Shown piece after piece: positions 16,691-25,743 of a DNA stretch of 64,000 bases. The notes under the pieces were generated by a model, which did not search any database, was not told where the DNA came from, and saw only the letters and a list, made by a program, of their open reading frames with translations. Location: the NCBI RefSeq assembly GCF_002261225.1, contig NZ_NEVM01000005.1, positions 1,922,001-1,986,000 of the forward strand. Direction: 5' to 3'. Origin of the DNA: Bordetella genomosp. 10. GTDB lineage: Bacteria > Pseudomonadota > Gammaproteobacteria > Burkholderiales > Burkholderiaceae_B. The position numbers were made by a program, and so were the translations under genes. Positions within the stretch are counted from its first letter, which is position 1, and each line of letters starts with the position of its first letter.

Positions 16691-18760
16691 TTACTGTGAA
16701 AGTTCGACGATCAGGCTGCCGTGGGTATCGACCCGGATCCGCGCGCCGCTGGGCACGACGGTGGTCGATTCGTTTTCCTCGACGATGGCGGGCCCGGAGA
16801 AAGGCAGGTCCGGCGCGACGTCGGCGCGCCGGTGCACCGCGAATTCCATCCATTTGCGCGTGCGCGTGCAGAACGCCCGGCGGGTGCCGATCTTGCCGTC
16901 GCCCTTGGCCCGGCCGGCGTCCGACGCGGCCGAGGCCACGTGGCGGGCGGCGCTGGCGGTCACGCGGAAGTTCATGACCTCCAGCGGCAGGTCCGTGAAT
17001 ATCCGGCCGTACAGGCGCCGGTAGGTGCTTTCGAAGGACGCCCGCATCGCGGCGAGCTGCGCCGCATGGTCGCCGTCCCGGGAAAAGGCGGCCGTCACGT
17101 CGTAGCCCTGGCCCAGGTAGCGCATGTCCACGCTGTATTCGTAGGCGACCTGCGCCGGATCGACGGTGCCCGGCAGGCGCGCCCGGCACTCCTCGAACAT
17201 CTCGGCGAACACCGCGTCCAGTTTTTCCGCGGACAGGTCCTTGAAGAGCGTGCGCCGCGAGCGCACGGCGGCGTACATCACGGGGGCGACGATCATGCCG
17301 AACGCCGCCGCCACGCCCGCGCGCGGCGGGATCAGCACGGTCCGCACGCCGAGGCGGGCAGCGAGATCGCAGGCATGCACCGGCCCCGCGCCGCCGAAGG
17401 CGACCAGGGCGCAGGACTTGGGGTTCTCGCCCTTTTCGCTGACGTAGGCCTTCGCCGCGGACGCCATGTTTTCGTTGACGATCGCATGCACGCCGAAGGC
17501 GGCTTCCTCGACCGAAATGCCCAGCGGCTCGGCCAGCGCGGCATGGATGGCCCGTTCGGCGGCGGCCTGGTCCAGGGCCATGCGGCCACCCAGGAAATGG
17601 CTTGGATCCAGGTAGCCCAGCACCAGGTCGGCGTCGGACACCGTCGGATCCATCCCGCCCTGGCCGTAGCAGGCGGGCCCCGGCACCGCCGACGCGCTCT
17701 GCGGACCGACTTGCAATGTTCCCACCGGCGTGCGCCGCGCGATGCTGCCCCCGCCCGCGCCGATCTCGATCAGGTCCACCACCGAGATGCGCACGGGGAT
17801 GCCGCTGCCCGGCTTGAAGCGGTGCACGTGCGCCACTTCGAAATCGTTGGTCAGCGTCGCCTGGCCCTGCTCGACCAGGGCCAGCTTGGCCGTGGTGCCG
17901 CCCATGTCGAACGCCAGGACCTTGTCCAGGTTGGCCAGGCGCGCGAAATGCGCCGCGCCCAGGGTGCCGGCGGCGGGCCCCGATTCGATGATCTGCACCG
18001 GAAACTCGCGGGCGAAGTCGACCGAGTTGATGCCGCCGCTGGACATCATCATCAGCATTTCGCCCTTGAAGCCCCGGTCGCGCAGCCTGTCCTGCAACCG
18101 GGAGAGGTAGCGCGACGCCACCGGCTTGGCGTAGGCGTTGACCGCCGTGGTGGTCGTGCGCTCGTATTCCTTCATCTCGGGCAGCACGTCGCTGGACAGG
18201 CTGACGGGGCAGCCCGGCATCATCGCCTGCGCGATTTCGCGGATGCGCCGTTCGTGCGCCGGATTGCGGTAGGCGTGCAGCAGGCAGACCGCCAGCGATT
18301 CGCAGCCCTCGTCCTTCAGCGCCTGGACGGCCCGGCGCACGCTGTCCTCGTCCAACGGCGTAATGACGGCGCCCGAGGCATGCAGGCGCTCGTCCACCTC
18401 CATGCGCAGATAGCGCGGCACCAGCGGCACGGGAAACTCGATCTGCAGGTCGTAGGCATCGAAGCGCTTCTCGCGGCCGATCTCCAGCACGTCGCGGAAA
18501 CCCCGGGTCGTGATCAGGCCGGTCCTGGCGCCCTTGCGTTCGATCACCGCGTTGATCACCAGCGTTGTGCCGTGCACCATCACGTCCAGCGCCGCGGCGC
18601 CCGCGCGGCCGGCCGTCAGCGCGTCGACGCCCTCCTCGATGGCGCGCGACGGATCGTCGGGGGTGGTCAACGTCTTGTAGACTCGCACATTGCCGTCCGC
18701 CTCGTTCACCTCGACGAAATCGGTGAACGTGCCTCCTATGTCGCTACCTATGGTGATCAC
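16691..18760 (-). CDS. hyuA: Hydantoinase A / oxoprolinase family ATPase subunit
   Basis: 689 residues. The actin/hexokinase-like phosphate-binding motif GSDIGGTFTDFVEV starts the protein; DVMVHGTTLVINAVIERKGARTGLITTRGFRDVLEIGR is the conserved N-terminal block, and FDMGGTTAKLALV and GAGGGSIA lie near residues 290-340. HyuA hydrolyses ATP to drive lactam or hydantoin ring opening, or carboxylation, together with HyuB. First gene of the operon and divergent from a LysR regulator with an apparent LysR box in the shared 129-bp promoter region. Confidence 0.93.
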   Translation of the reverse strand: MITIGSDIGGTFTDFVEVNEADGNVRVYKTLTTPDDPSRAIEEGVDALTAGRAGAAALDVMVHGTTLVINAVIERKGARTGLITTRGFRDVLEIGREKRFDAYDLQIEFPVPLVPRYLRMEVDERLHASGAVITPLDEDSVRRAVQALKDEGCESLAVCLLHAYRNPAHERRIREIAQAMMPGCPVSLSSDVLPEMKEYERTTTTAVNAYAKPVASRYLSRLQDRLRDRGFKGEMLMMMSSGGINSVDFAREFPVQIIESGPAAGTLGAAHFARLANLDKVLAFDMGGTTAKLALVEQGQATLTNDFEVAHVHRFKPGSGIPVRISVVDLIEIGAGGGSIARRTPVGTLQVGPQSASAVPGPACYGQGGMDPTVSDADLVLGYLDPSHFLGGRMALDQAAAERAIHAALAEPLGISVEEAAFGVHAIVNENMASAAKAYVSEKGENPKSCALVAFGGAGPVHACDLAARLGVRTVLIPPRAGVAAAFGMIVAPVMYAAVRSRRTLFKDLSAEKLDAVFAEMFEECRARLPGTVDPAQVAYEYSVDMRYLGQGYDVTAAFSRDGDHAAQLAAMRASFESTYRRLYGRIFTDLPLEVMNFRVTASAARHVASAASDAGRAKGDGKIGTRRAFCTRTRKWMEFAVHRRADVAPDLPFSGPAIVEENESTTVVPSGARIRVDTHGSLIVELSQ

Positions 18761-18844
18761 GCTGCGCTCTCCGTGGATGTTGCGTGAGGAGAAGCTTAGG
18801 GAGGGTACGGGTTACAAGGAATGCTCAGGTGGATAAAATCGGCT

Positions 18845-18859
18845 TTAACTTTTAGTTAA
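18845..18859. promoter_or_regulatory. Candidate LysR box (TTAAC-N5-GTTAA)
   Basis: A perfect 15-bp dyad, arms TTAAC and GTTAA around TTTTA, containing T-N11-A. It is 30 bp from the LysR start codon and 84 bp from the hyuA start, the usual place for an autoregulatory and activating site. A nearby GTGGATAAA motif occurs twice (around 18830 and at the LysR start codon), which may be chance. Confidence 0.6.
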
Positions 18860-18889
18860 TACGCCGGACTTGCCTAGAGAAAACCCTAA

Positions 18890-19924
18890 GTGGATAAACT
18901 GCGCGCCCTGCAGTACTTCATCGCCGCGGCCCATGAACGCAGTTTCACCGCGGCCGCCCGGGAACTGGACGTCAGCGTGCCCGCGGTGGCGCGGCTGATC
19001 GGTGCCCTGGAGAAAAGTCTGGGGGTCGCGCTGTTCGACCGCACCGTGCACGGGCTGACGCTCACGGCGGATGGGGTCAACTACCTGGATGCCTGCCACC
19101 CGCTGCTGGAACAGCTCGCGTCGGCCGACGAAGCCGTGCGCGGCGGGGTGCAGCGGCCGCGCGGCACGCTGGTGCTGGGTACCTCGCCCATCCTGTCGCA
19201 GCATTCCATCCTGCCCGCCCTCCCCGACTTCCATGCGCAATACCCCGACATCCACATCGACGTGCGCAACGTCGACCGGGTCACGGCGCCGGAAGCCAGC
19301 ACGGCGGAAGTCCTGGTCCTCTATGGCTGGCCCAAGCAGGCGGGCATGGTCCACCGGCACCTGGCCGACACGCGCCTGCTGGTCTGCGCCGCGCCCGGCT
19401 ACTGGAAGCAGCATGGCGTGCCCGAATCGCCGCGCGACCTGCAGAATCATCCCTGCCTGCTGTTCCGGGACCACGAAGGGACGGTCATCGATTACTGGGA
19501 ACACGAGCGCGACGGGCAGACCGAAGCGGTGGCGGTCAACGGCTGGCTGGTCAGCAGCCACCGCGATGTGATCCTGGATGCCGTGATCGCCGGGCAAGGC
19601 GTGGCCCGCTTCACCGACCTGTCGATCCGGGAGCCCTTGCGGCGGGGCCTGTTGGAACCCGTCCTGATGGACTGGCAGACCCGCCAGGCGCCCCCGATCA
19701 ATCTCCTCTACCGCCACAGCCAGCGGCGCCTGCCGCGCGTGCGCCTGTTCATCGACTTCCTGACGGAGCTGTTCCAGAAGCTGGAGAACGAGCGGACGCC
19801 CGACCTGGCGTCGAACGTCGCGGCGGAGCAGCCGCATTGGTATCGCCGCCGCCACAGCCGGGCCTCGGCGACGCCGAAGTCCGGCAAACGGGAAGCGGGG
19901 ACGGGAAACGCCAGGCCTACCTGA
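18890..19924 (+). CDS. LysR-type regulator of the hyuAB operon
   Basis: 344 residues from a GTG (MDKLRALQYFIAAAHERSF). The helix-turn-helix is SFTAAARELDVSVPAVARLIGALEKSLG, followed by a substrate-binding-like domain of the PA0477/DmlR-like class. A polar C-terminal tail of about 45 residues past the effector domain is longer than normal and rich in Arg/Ser. It is divergent from hyuA, so it most likely regulates that operon. Its 3' end overlaps the convergent ppiC-like gene by 8 bp. Inducer unknown. Confidence 0.92.
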   Translation: MDKLRALQYFIAAAHERSFTAAARELDVSVPAVARLIGALEKSLGVALFDRTVHGLTLTADGVNYLDACHPLLEQLASADEAVRGGVQRPRGTLVLGTSPILSQHSILPALPDFHAQYPDIHIDVRNVDRVTAPEASTAEVLVLYGWPKQAGMVHRHLADTRLLVCAAPGYWKQHGVPESPRDLQNHPCLLFRDHEGTVIDYWEHERDGQTEAVAVNGWLVSSHRDVILDAVIAGQGVARFTDLSIREPLRRGLLEPVLMDWQTRQAPPINLLYRHSQRRLPRVRLFIDFLTELFQKLENERTPDLASNVAAEQPHWYRRRHSRASATPKSGKREAGTGNARPT

Positions 19925-20834
19925 CGGCGCTGTTCACCGCCGCGTTCAAGGCCGGGCCGTCGACCGTTACGGTCTGCTTGTCGAGCAGGCCCCGCAGGTA
20001 GGCGGCCGCGGCTTCCTGCTGGCGCTTCTGCCGCATGGCGTTGCGCAGGCTGTCGCGCACTTCGGCCAAGGTCGGCGTCGACTGCGGCGTCATGGCGACC
20101 AGCTTCAGGATATGGAAGCCCTGCGCCGACTGCACCGGCGCCGAGACCTCGCCCTGCTTCAGCTTGGCGACGACGGGACGCATTTCAGGCAGCAACTGGC
20201 CCAGCGGGATCAGGCCGGTGTCGCCGCCGTTCGCGGCGGACGGGTCTTTCGAGTATTTGGACATGAGGCCGGCGAAGTCGGCCTTCGGCGCCTGCGCCTG
20301 CTTGGCGACGTCGGCGGCCTGCTTGCGCGCCTGCGTCACGGCATTGGCATTGTTCGCCGGGCCGGGAATGAAGATCTGCGCCACGCGATACAAGGCGGGC
20401 TTCACCATCTGGCTCTTGGTCTGGTCGTAGACGGCCTGCAGCTCCTTGTCCGACGGATAGTCGGCGGGCACGGCGGTGACGGAGGCCAGGTAGTTGCGGA
20501 ACACGATTTCCCGGGTGGCGGCCTCGATCTGCGCCTTGACCTCGGGACGCTGGTCCCACTTCTTGCCCATGGCTTCCTGCAACAGCGCCTTGTCCGCCAA
20601 CTGCGAGCGCACCAGGCGCTCGGCGGCGCCCGGGTTGGCCTTGATTTCCGCGCGCGTCTGCGGCGGCAGCGTCTTGAGCATGCTCTCGACTTCGCCGCGC
20701 TGCACTTCCAGCGAACCGGCCTTGGCGACCACGCCGCCATTCGCGGCGCCGGCGTCGGCGGCAAAGGATTGCGCCGTCATGGCGAAACAGACCGCGCCCG
20801 CGGCCGCCATCCATCGGATCTCGATATTTTTCAT
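19917..20834 (-). CDS. Periplasmic parvulin-type peptidyl-prolyl isomerase
   Basis: 305 residues with a Sec signal peptide (hydrophobic core around residues 9-20, AQSFAADAG cleavage region). An N-terminal helical SurA-like region leads to a parvulin domain at about 145-240, recognisable from ALYRVAQIFIPG, FAGLMSKYSKDPSAANGGDTGLIP and VSAPVQSAQGFHILKL. The enzyme isomerises X-Pro bonds and acts as a chaperone for periplasmic or outer-membrane proteins. Length and layout match other Bordetella/Burkholderia PpiC-like proteins. It is a single gene convergent with the LysR gene. Confidence 0.92.
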   Translation of the reverse strand: MKNIEIRWMAAAGAVCFAMTAQSFAADAGAANGGVVAKAGSLEVQRGEVESMLKTLPPQTRAEIKANPGAAERLVRSQLADKALLQEAMGKKWDQRPEVKAQIEAATREIVFRNYLASVTAVPADYPSDKELQAVYDQTKSQMVKPALYRVAQIFIPGPANNANAVTQARKQAADVAKQAQAPKADFAGLMSKYSKDPSAANGGDTGLIPLGQLLPEMRPVVAKLKQGEVSAPVQSAQGFHILKLVAMTPQSTPTLAEVRDSLRNAMRQKRQQEAAAAYLRGLLDKQTVTVDGPALNAAVNSAVR

Positions 20835-21080
20835 ATGTTCAGCAAATAGTCCGGTACGTGAATACGGAAAGCCTCGACCACCGGCGCCAATTATTCCATG
20901 CCTTCGGCCGGGGACATCGCGTCCGTCGCCGCGCCACGAAGGCAGAACGGTTACACGCGGCGGTTACACGCGCGATGGCCGATGATCTATCATCGACCGG
21001 GTCCTCGCAGGCGCGTCCCCTTCCCCCAGGGGACGCCCGTCCCGCGGCGGCGCCATCAACAAGAACATCGAGGAGACATC

Positions 21081-22139
21081 ATGCCGATACGCCGTATCCT
21101 GGCCGCCCTTTGCGCGGCCGCCGCCAGCGTCCTGTTCCACGCCGCCGACGCCGCGCCACCCAAAATGCCGAAAACGCCGACGGGCCCCCTGACCCTGTCC
21201 TCGCAAGGCAGCTTCTTCATCGGCGGGCGCGACGTCACGTCCGACACGCTGTCGCTGTCGCCGAAATACGATGCGCACGGCACGGTCACCGTGGACCAGA
21301 TGTACGTGCGCTACCAGATCCCGGAGCGCGCGAAGCGCTATCCCATCACGCTGATCCACGGCTGCTGCCTGACCGGCATGACGTGGGAAACCACGCCCGA
21401 CGGCCGCATGGGCTGGGACGAGTACTTCCTGCGCAAGGGCTATGCGACCTATGTCATCGACCAGTCCGGCCGAGGCCGCTCCGCCACCGACATTTCCGCC
21501 ATCAACGCGGTGAAGCTGGGCAAGGCGCCGCCCAGTTCGCTGCCGGATCTCTTCGCCGCGGGGCACGAAGCGGCCTGGGCGATATTCCGTTTCGGCCCGC
21601 GCTACCCGGAAGCCTTCAAGGACACGCAGTTTCCCGTGCAGGCCCAGGCCGAGCTGTGGCAGCAGATGGTCCCCGACTGGCTGGGCGCCCTGCCGACGCC
21701 CAACCCCACGGTGGCGAACCTGTCCAAGCTGGCCATCAAGCTGGACGGCACGGTGCTGCTGAGCCACTCGCAGTCCGGCATCTATCCCTTCCAGACCGCC
21801 GCGATGAACAGCAAGGGCATCGCCGCCATCGTGTCGGTGGAGCCGGGCGAATGCCCCAAGCCCGAAGACGTCAAGGCCTTGACCGGCATTCCCATCCTGG
21901 TCGTCTTCGGCGACCACGTCGAGGAATTCCCGCGCTGGGCGCCGCGCCTGAAGGCCTGCCACGCCTTCATCGACGCCCTGAACGCGGCGGGCGGCAAGGG
22001 ACAGTTGATGAGCCTGCCGGCCCTGGGCATCCACGGCAATTCCCATATGATGATGCAGGACAAGAACAACCTGCAGGTGGCGGACCTGATCCTGGATTGG
22101 ATCGGACGCAACGCCCGTTCGCCGAAGCGCGGCCGCTGA
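21081..22139 (+). CDS. Exported alpha/beta-hydrolase (esterase-like)
   Basis: 352 residues from an ATG with an AGGAG site 5 bases upstream; a longer frame upstream has no ribosome site. A Sec signal peptide (residues 1-24, ending AADAAP) predicts export. The fold shows an LIHGCCLTGMTWE oxyanion segment near residue 92, nucleophile Ser230 in LLSHSQSGIYP, and His319 or His322 in GIHGNSHM as the general base. It probably hydrolyses an ester in the periplasm; the substrate is unknown. The Ldh-type dehydrogenase and PanE-like gene follow on the same strand at gaps of 104 and 151 bp, so a shared transcript is possible but not certain. Confidence 0.85.
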   Translation: MPIRRILAALCAAAASVLFHAADAAPPKMPKTPTGPLTLSSQGSFFIGGRDVTSDTLSLSPKYDAHGTVTVDQMYVRYQIPERAKRYPITLIHGCCLTGMTWETTPDGRMGWDEYFLRKGYATYVIDQSGRGRSATDISAINAVKLGKAPPSSLPDLFAAGHEAAWAIFRFGPRYPEAFKDTQFPVQAQAELWQQMVPDWLGALPTPNPTVANLSKLAIKLDGTVLLSHSQSGIYPFQTAAMNSKGIAAIVSVEPGECPKPEDVKALTGIPILVVFGDHVEEFPRWAPRLKACHAFIDALNAAGGKGQLMSLPALGIHGNSHMMMQDKNNLQVADLILDWIGRNARSPKRGR

Positions 22140-22243
22140 TCGGCCTGGGGCGCCCCGGGCCGCGCCGCGCTGCCCGGGGCCCCCCTGGGTCCCTGCCGCC
22201 TGGCCGGCAACACGAAAGAATCACCGCATCGAAGGAACACCGC

Positions 22244-23317
22244 ATGACGACGTCCCACCCTCCCCGCTACGCAGCCGGCGCGCTGACCGCCCATGCGCGC
22301 GCCCTGCTGGAAAAAGCCGGCATGCCGGCGGACAAGGCCGCCGCCGTGGCCGAAATCCTGGTGGAAGCCGACCTGATGGGCAGCCCCACGCATGGCCTGA
22401 ACCTGCTCGACCCATATCTGGAACACGTGCAAAAAGGCCATATGCGGGTGCAAGGCGACCCGGAGGTGGTCTCCAAGCGGCCGGCCGTCGAAATCTGGGA
22501 CGGCAAGCGCCTGCCCGGACCCTGGCTGGTCCTGCGCGCCCTGGACAGCGCCATCGAACGCGCCGCGGCCTATGGCACCGGCACGGTGGTGATCAAGAAC
22601 AGCCACCACATCGGCAGCCTGGCGACCTATCTGCGACGCGCGACGGCGCGCGGCGTGGTGCTGCACCTGGTGTCGTCGGCGCCCAGCGCCACCAGCGTCG
22701 CGCCCTTCGGCGGCCGCAAGCCGGTCTTCTCCCCCAACCCCATCGCCATCGGCCTGCCCGCGGCGACCGATCCCATCCTGGTCGATATCTCGGCGTCCAT
22801 CACCACCAACAACATGGTGAAGAAGCTGGCGCGCGAGGGCAGGAAGCTGCCCGGCAAGTTCCTGCTGGACGCGGACGGCAACCCCAGCGACGATCCCGCC
22901 GTCATCGGCGGCCCCCGGCCCGGCAGCCTGCTGCCCTTGGGCGGACTGGACGCCGGCCACAAGGGCTACGGGCTGGCGCTGCTGGCGGAAGGCCTGACGG
23001 CCGGCCTGTCCGACCAGGGCCGCGCGCAGGACAACGGCCCGATGGCCAATACCGTCTATCTCCAGGTCATCGACCCGGAGGCGTTCGGCGGCCTGCGGGC
23101 TTTCGAGCAACAGATGGAGCACATCGCCCAGGCCTGCCGCGACAATCCGCCGCGCCCCGGCGTCGAAGCCGTGCGCGTGCCCGGCCAGAAAGGCGTGGCC
23201 ACGGCCCGCCGGCAGGCGGAGGAAGGCATCGCGCTGGCGCCGGGCATCGTCGCGTCGCTGGCCAAGTGGTCCGGGCAACTGGACGTGCCGATGCCGCAAC
23301 CGGTGGACGGCGAATAA
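22244..23317 (+). CDS. Malate/L-lactate dehydrogenase (Ldh/YlbC) family NAD(P)-dependent oxidoreductase
   Basis: 357 residues from the ATG after an AAGGAAC site. Family landmarks: EADLMGSPTHGLNLLDPYLEHV near residues 43-64, VVIKNSHHIGSLATYLRRA with the catalytic His, FSPNPIAIGLPA, and GHKGYGLALLAEGLT. These enzymes reduce 2-keto acids to 2-hydroxy acids, or oxidise them, with NAD(P)H. A second member of the family lies at 56835-57908 in another catabolic cluster. The exact acid (malate, sulfolactate, ureidoglycolate and others) cannot be told apart by eye. Confidence 0.9.
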   Translation: MTTSHPPRYAAGALTAHARALLEKAGMPADKAAAVAEILVEADLMGSPTHGLNLLDPYLEHVQKGHMRVQGDPEVVSKRPAVEIWDGKRLPGPWLVLRALDSAIERAAAYGTGTVVIKNSHHIGSLATYLRRATARGVVLHLVSSAPSATSVAPFGGRKPVFSPNPIAIGLPAATDPILVDISASITTNNMVKKLAREGRKLPGKFLLDADGNPSDDPAVIGGPRPGSLLPLGGLDAGHKGYGLALLAEGLTAGLSDQGRAQDNGPMANTVYLQVIDPEAFGGLRAFEQQMEHIAQACRDNPPRPGVEAVRVPGQKGVATARRQAEEGIALAPGIVASLAKWSGQLDVPMPQPVDGE

Positions 23318-23468
23318 GCGCCGAATAAGCGGCGAATGGGCGCCGAATGAGCCGGGGCGTGGACAAACCGCGCGCCAGGGTCGATGATGCGCTGCGGTTC
23401 GCCGCGCCGCGAGCGGCGCCGCCTGCCCTGCCTCCCTTGTCCCTTTCTGGCCTGATGTACGACAGCTT

Positions 23469-24476
23469 ATGAAGAAAATCTGTATCTACGGCGCCGGCGC
23501 GGTCGGCGGCCATATGGCGGCCCGCCTGGCGCGGGCCGGCCTGGACGTTTCCGTGGTGGCGCGCGGCCCGCATCTGGCGGCCATCCGCGCCCAGGGCCTG
23601 CGCCTGATCGCGCCGGACGCGGACTTCACCGTCCCGGTGGCGGCCAGCGACGACCCCGCCGAGCTCGGTCCGCAGGACCTGGTCATCTCCACCCTGAAAG
23701 CGCAATCGCTGGGACCGGCCGCGGCCGGCCTGGCCACGCTGCTGAAGCCGGACACCCCGGTGGTGTTCGCGCTCAACGGCATCCCCTGGTGGTATTTCCA
23801 CGGCCTGCCCGCCGATGGCAACGGTGGGGCCGCGGCGGCGCGCCTGCCCCGTCTCGATCCCGAAGGGCAGTTGTGGCGCCACGTCAGCGCGGAACGCGCG
23901 CTGGGCTGCGTCATCCGGTCGCCCAACGAACTGGCCGCGCCGGGCGTGGTGCGCAGCACCAGCACCGTCAATACCTTCGTCATCGGCGAACCCGACAACA
24001 GCGCATCGCCGCGCCTGGCGGCGGTGGTGTCGGCCTTGCAGCGCGGCCTGCCCGGCGCCGGCGCCAGCCAGCAGATCCGCCGCGACATCTGGGCCAAGCT
24101 GGTCCTGAACGTGCCCAGCTCCCTGACCTGCGCGCTGACCGTGTCGACCGCGCCGGAAATCTTCGCCCAGGACGACATGCGCGAACTCTGGCGCCAGTTG
24201 GGCACGGAGGCCAACGCGGTGGCGGCCGCCCATGGCATCGACGCGGGCTTCGACCTGGACGCGCAGATCCGTTCCAGCGGCGCCCACCGTCATCCGCCGT
24301 CCATGTTGCAGGACCTGCTGGCCGGCCGCGCCATGGAAATCGACGCCCAGTTGCGGGCGGTGCAGGATCTCGGACGCATGGCGGGCGTCCCCACGCCGGT
24401 GCTGGACGTGACGGTGACGCTGCTGGCGCACCGCGCCCGCTCGGAGTTCGCCGCCTCGCTGCGCCAGAAGGCGTAG
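23469..24476 (+). CDS. 2-dehydropantoate 2-reductase (PanE/ApbA) family protein
   Basis: 335 residues. The Rossmann motif KKICIYGAGAVGGHMAARLARAG opens the protein, with VARGPHLAAIRAQGL typical of NADP-preferring PanE relatives; KLVLNVPSSLTCAL and NELAAPGVV lie in the C-terminal helical half. PanE reduces ketopantoate to pantoate for pantothenate synthesis, but many bacteria carry several paralogues of unknown role, and this one sits among catabolic and sulfonate-uptake genes rather than panBC. Family assignment is firm; role is open. Confidence 0.88.
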   Translation: MKKICIYGAGAVGGHMAARLARAGLDVSVVARGPHLAAIRAQGLRLIAPDADFTVPVAASDDPAELGPQDLVISTLKAQSLGPAAAGLATLLKPDTPVVFALNGIPWWYFHGLPADGNGGAAAARLPRLDPEGQLWRHVSAERALGCVIRSPNELAAPGVVRSTSTVNTFVIGEPDNSASPRLAAVVSALQRGLPGAGASQQIRRDIWAKLVLNVPSSLTCALTVSTAPEIFAQDDMRELWRQLGTEANAVAAAHGIDAGFDLDAQIRSSGAHRHPPSMLQDLLAGRAMEIDAQLRAVQDLGRMAGVPTPVLDVTVTLLAHRARSEFAASLRQKA

Positions 24477-24623
24477 CGGCGAGGCGCCGCCCACGCCGGA
24501 CCGGGACGCCCCGGTCCGGCGCAAGCGGCCTGGCGCCATGTGATTTCCATATCACTATCAAATCGTTTTCGATCGCCAAGGCCATCCCTAAGATGAGCGC
24601 CCGTCCTAGTCACCGGTGTTCTC

Positions 24624-25676
24624 ATGAAAGCCTTGTTCCGCACCCTGCTACTTGCCGGCGTCGCCGCCATCGCCACGCCAGCCCACTCAGCCGAACCGCT
24701 GCCCAAGGAAGTCCGCATCGCCTATAGCGGCGGCGCGCAGTTGATCGTCAACGCCAAGGTCGATGGCTCGCTGGAAAAAGCCCTGGGCGTGCCGGTCAAA
24801 TGGGTGCAATTCGGAACGGGCGCGGACGTGCTCAACCTGTTCGCGAGCAACAGCATCGACATCGCCAACTTCGGCTCCAGCCCGACGATCTCGGCGATCG
24901 TGCGCAAGCTGCCGATCGAACTGGTGGGCATTTCGGCCGACATCGCCACCTACGAACGGCTGGTGGCGCGGCAAAGCAAGAACATCGATACGCTGAACGA
25001 CCTGGCCGGCCACACCGTGGGCTACCCGGCCAACTCGACCGCCCAATATGCGCTGGACACCGCGATCGCGCTGAATCATATCGATCGCTCGAAGATCCGC
25101 TTCGTTCCGCTCAAGCCCGACGAACTGGTGGCCGCCTGGCGGCGCGGCGACGTGGATGCCGGCTACGTATGGGCGCCGTTCAACTCGACGCTGGAACAAA
25201 ATGGCGGCCACGCCATCTTCTACACCCGGGATCTGAAGAAGGACGGCTACCTGATCTTCAACGGCCTGTCGGTCTCGCGCGCCTTCGGGCGGCAGCATCC
25301 GGAACTGGTCGCCAAGCTGCTGGTGGTGCTGGAGCAGGAAGTCCGGAACTATCGCAAGGACCCCACGGGCGTCGCCGAGGCCATCGCCAAGGAATTGGGA
25401 TCGACGCCGCAGGCGGTGCGTGAATCCATCGACGGCAACAACTATCCGACCATCGCCGAGCAATTGCAACCCGCCTGGTTCGGCGACGGCAGCCATCCCG
25501 ACCAGACCGTGCTGGCCGGCGCCGCACGCAAGACGGCGGAATTCCTCGGCAGCATCGACCAGATCCGCAAGCAGGACATCCCCGCCTCGTTTTCAGACGC
25601 CATCAACCCGGCCTATCTGAAGCTGGCGCTGCGGCTGCAACAGGCCGCGGACGCCCCCGCCGGCGCCGCGCGCTGA
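24624..25676 (+). CDS. Aliphatic sulfonate/taurine-type ABC transporter, substrate-binding protein
   Basis: 350 residues with a signal peptide (to about residue 23, ATPAHSAEP). Features of TauA/SsuA-like proteins: EVRIAYSGGAQLIVNAKVDGSLEKALGVPVKWVQFGTGADVLNLFASNSIDIANFGSSP near the N-terminus and a WAPFNSTLEQNG segment around residue 190. It captures sulfonates, taurine or chemically similar small molecules in the periplasm. Permease and ATPase genes follow on the same strand, completing one importer. No taurine dioxygenase or sulfonate monooxygenase is in the window, so the true ligand is uncertain. Confidence 0.9.
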   Translation: MKALFRTLLLAGVAAIATPAHSAEPLPKEVRIAYSGGAQLIVNAKVDGSLEKALGVPVKWVQFGTGADVLNLFASNSIDIANFGSSPTISAIVRKLPIELVGISADIATYERLVARQSKNIDTLNDLAGHTVGYPANSTAQYALDTAIALNHIDRSKIRFVPLKPDELVAAWRRGDVDAGYVWAPFNSTLEQNGGHAIFYTRDLKKDGYLIFNGLSVSRAFGRQHPELVAKLLVVLEQEVRNYRKDPTGVAEAIAKELGSTPQAVRESIDGNNYPTIAEQLQPAWFGDGSHPDQTVLAGAARKTAEFLGSIDQIRKQDIPASFSDAINPAYLKLALRLQQAADAPAGAAR

Positions 25677-25743
25677 AACGGACGGGCGCCCGCATGCGCA
25701 GAGGACTACGCGGCAGCGACGCCGGAATGGAATCCGCGCCACG

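Noticed and set aside
24562..24573. ATCG-TTTT-CGAT dyad upstream of the sulfonate-type importer as an operator
   Set aside because: Arms are only four bases and nothing similar recurs nearby; likely chance.
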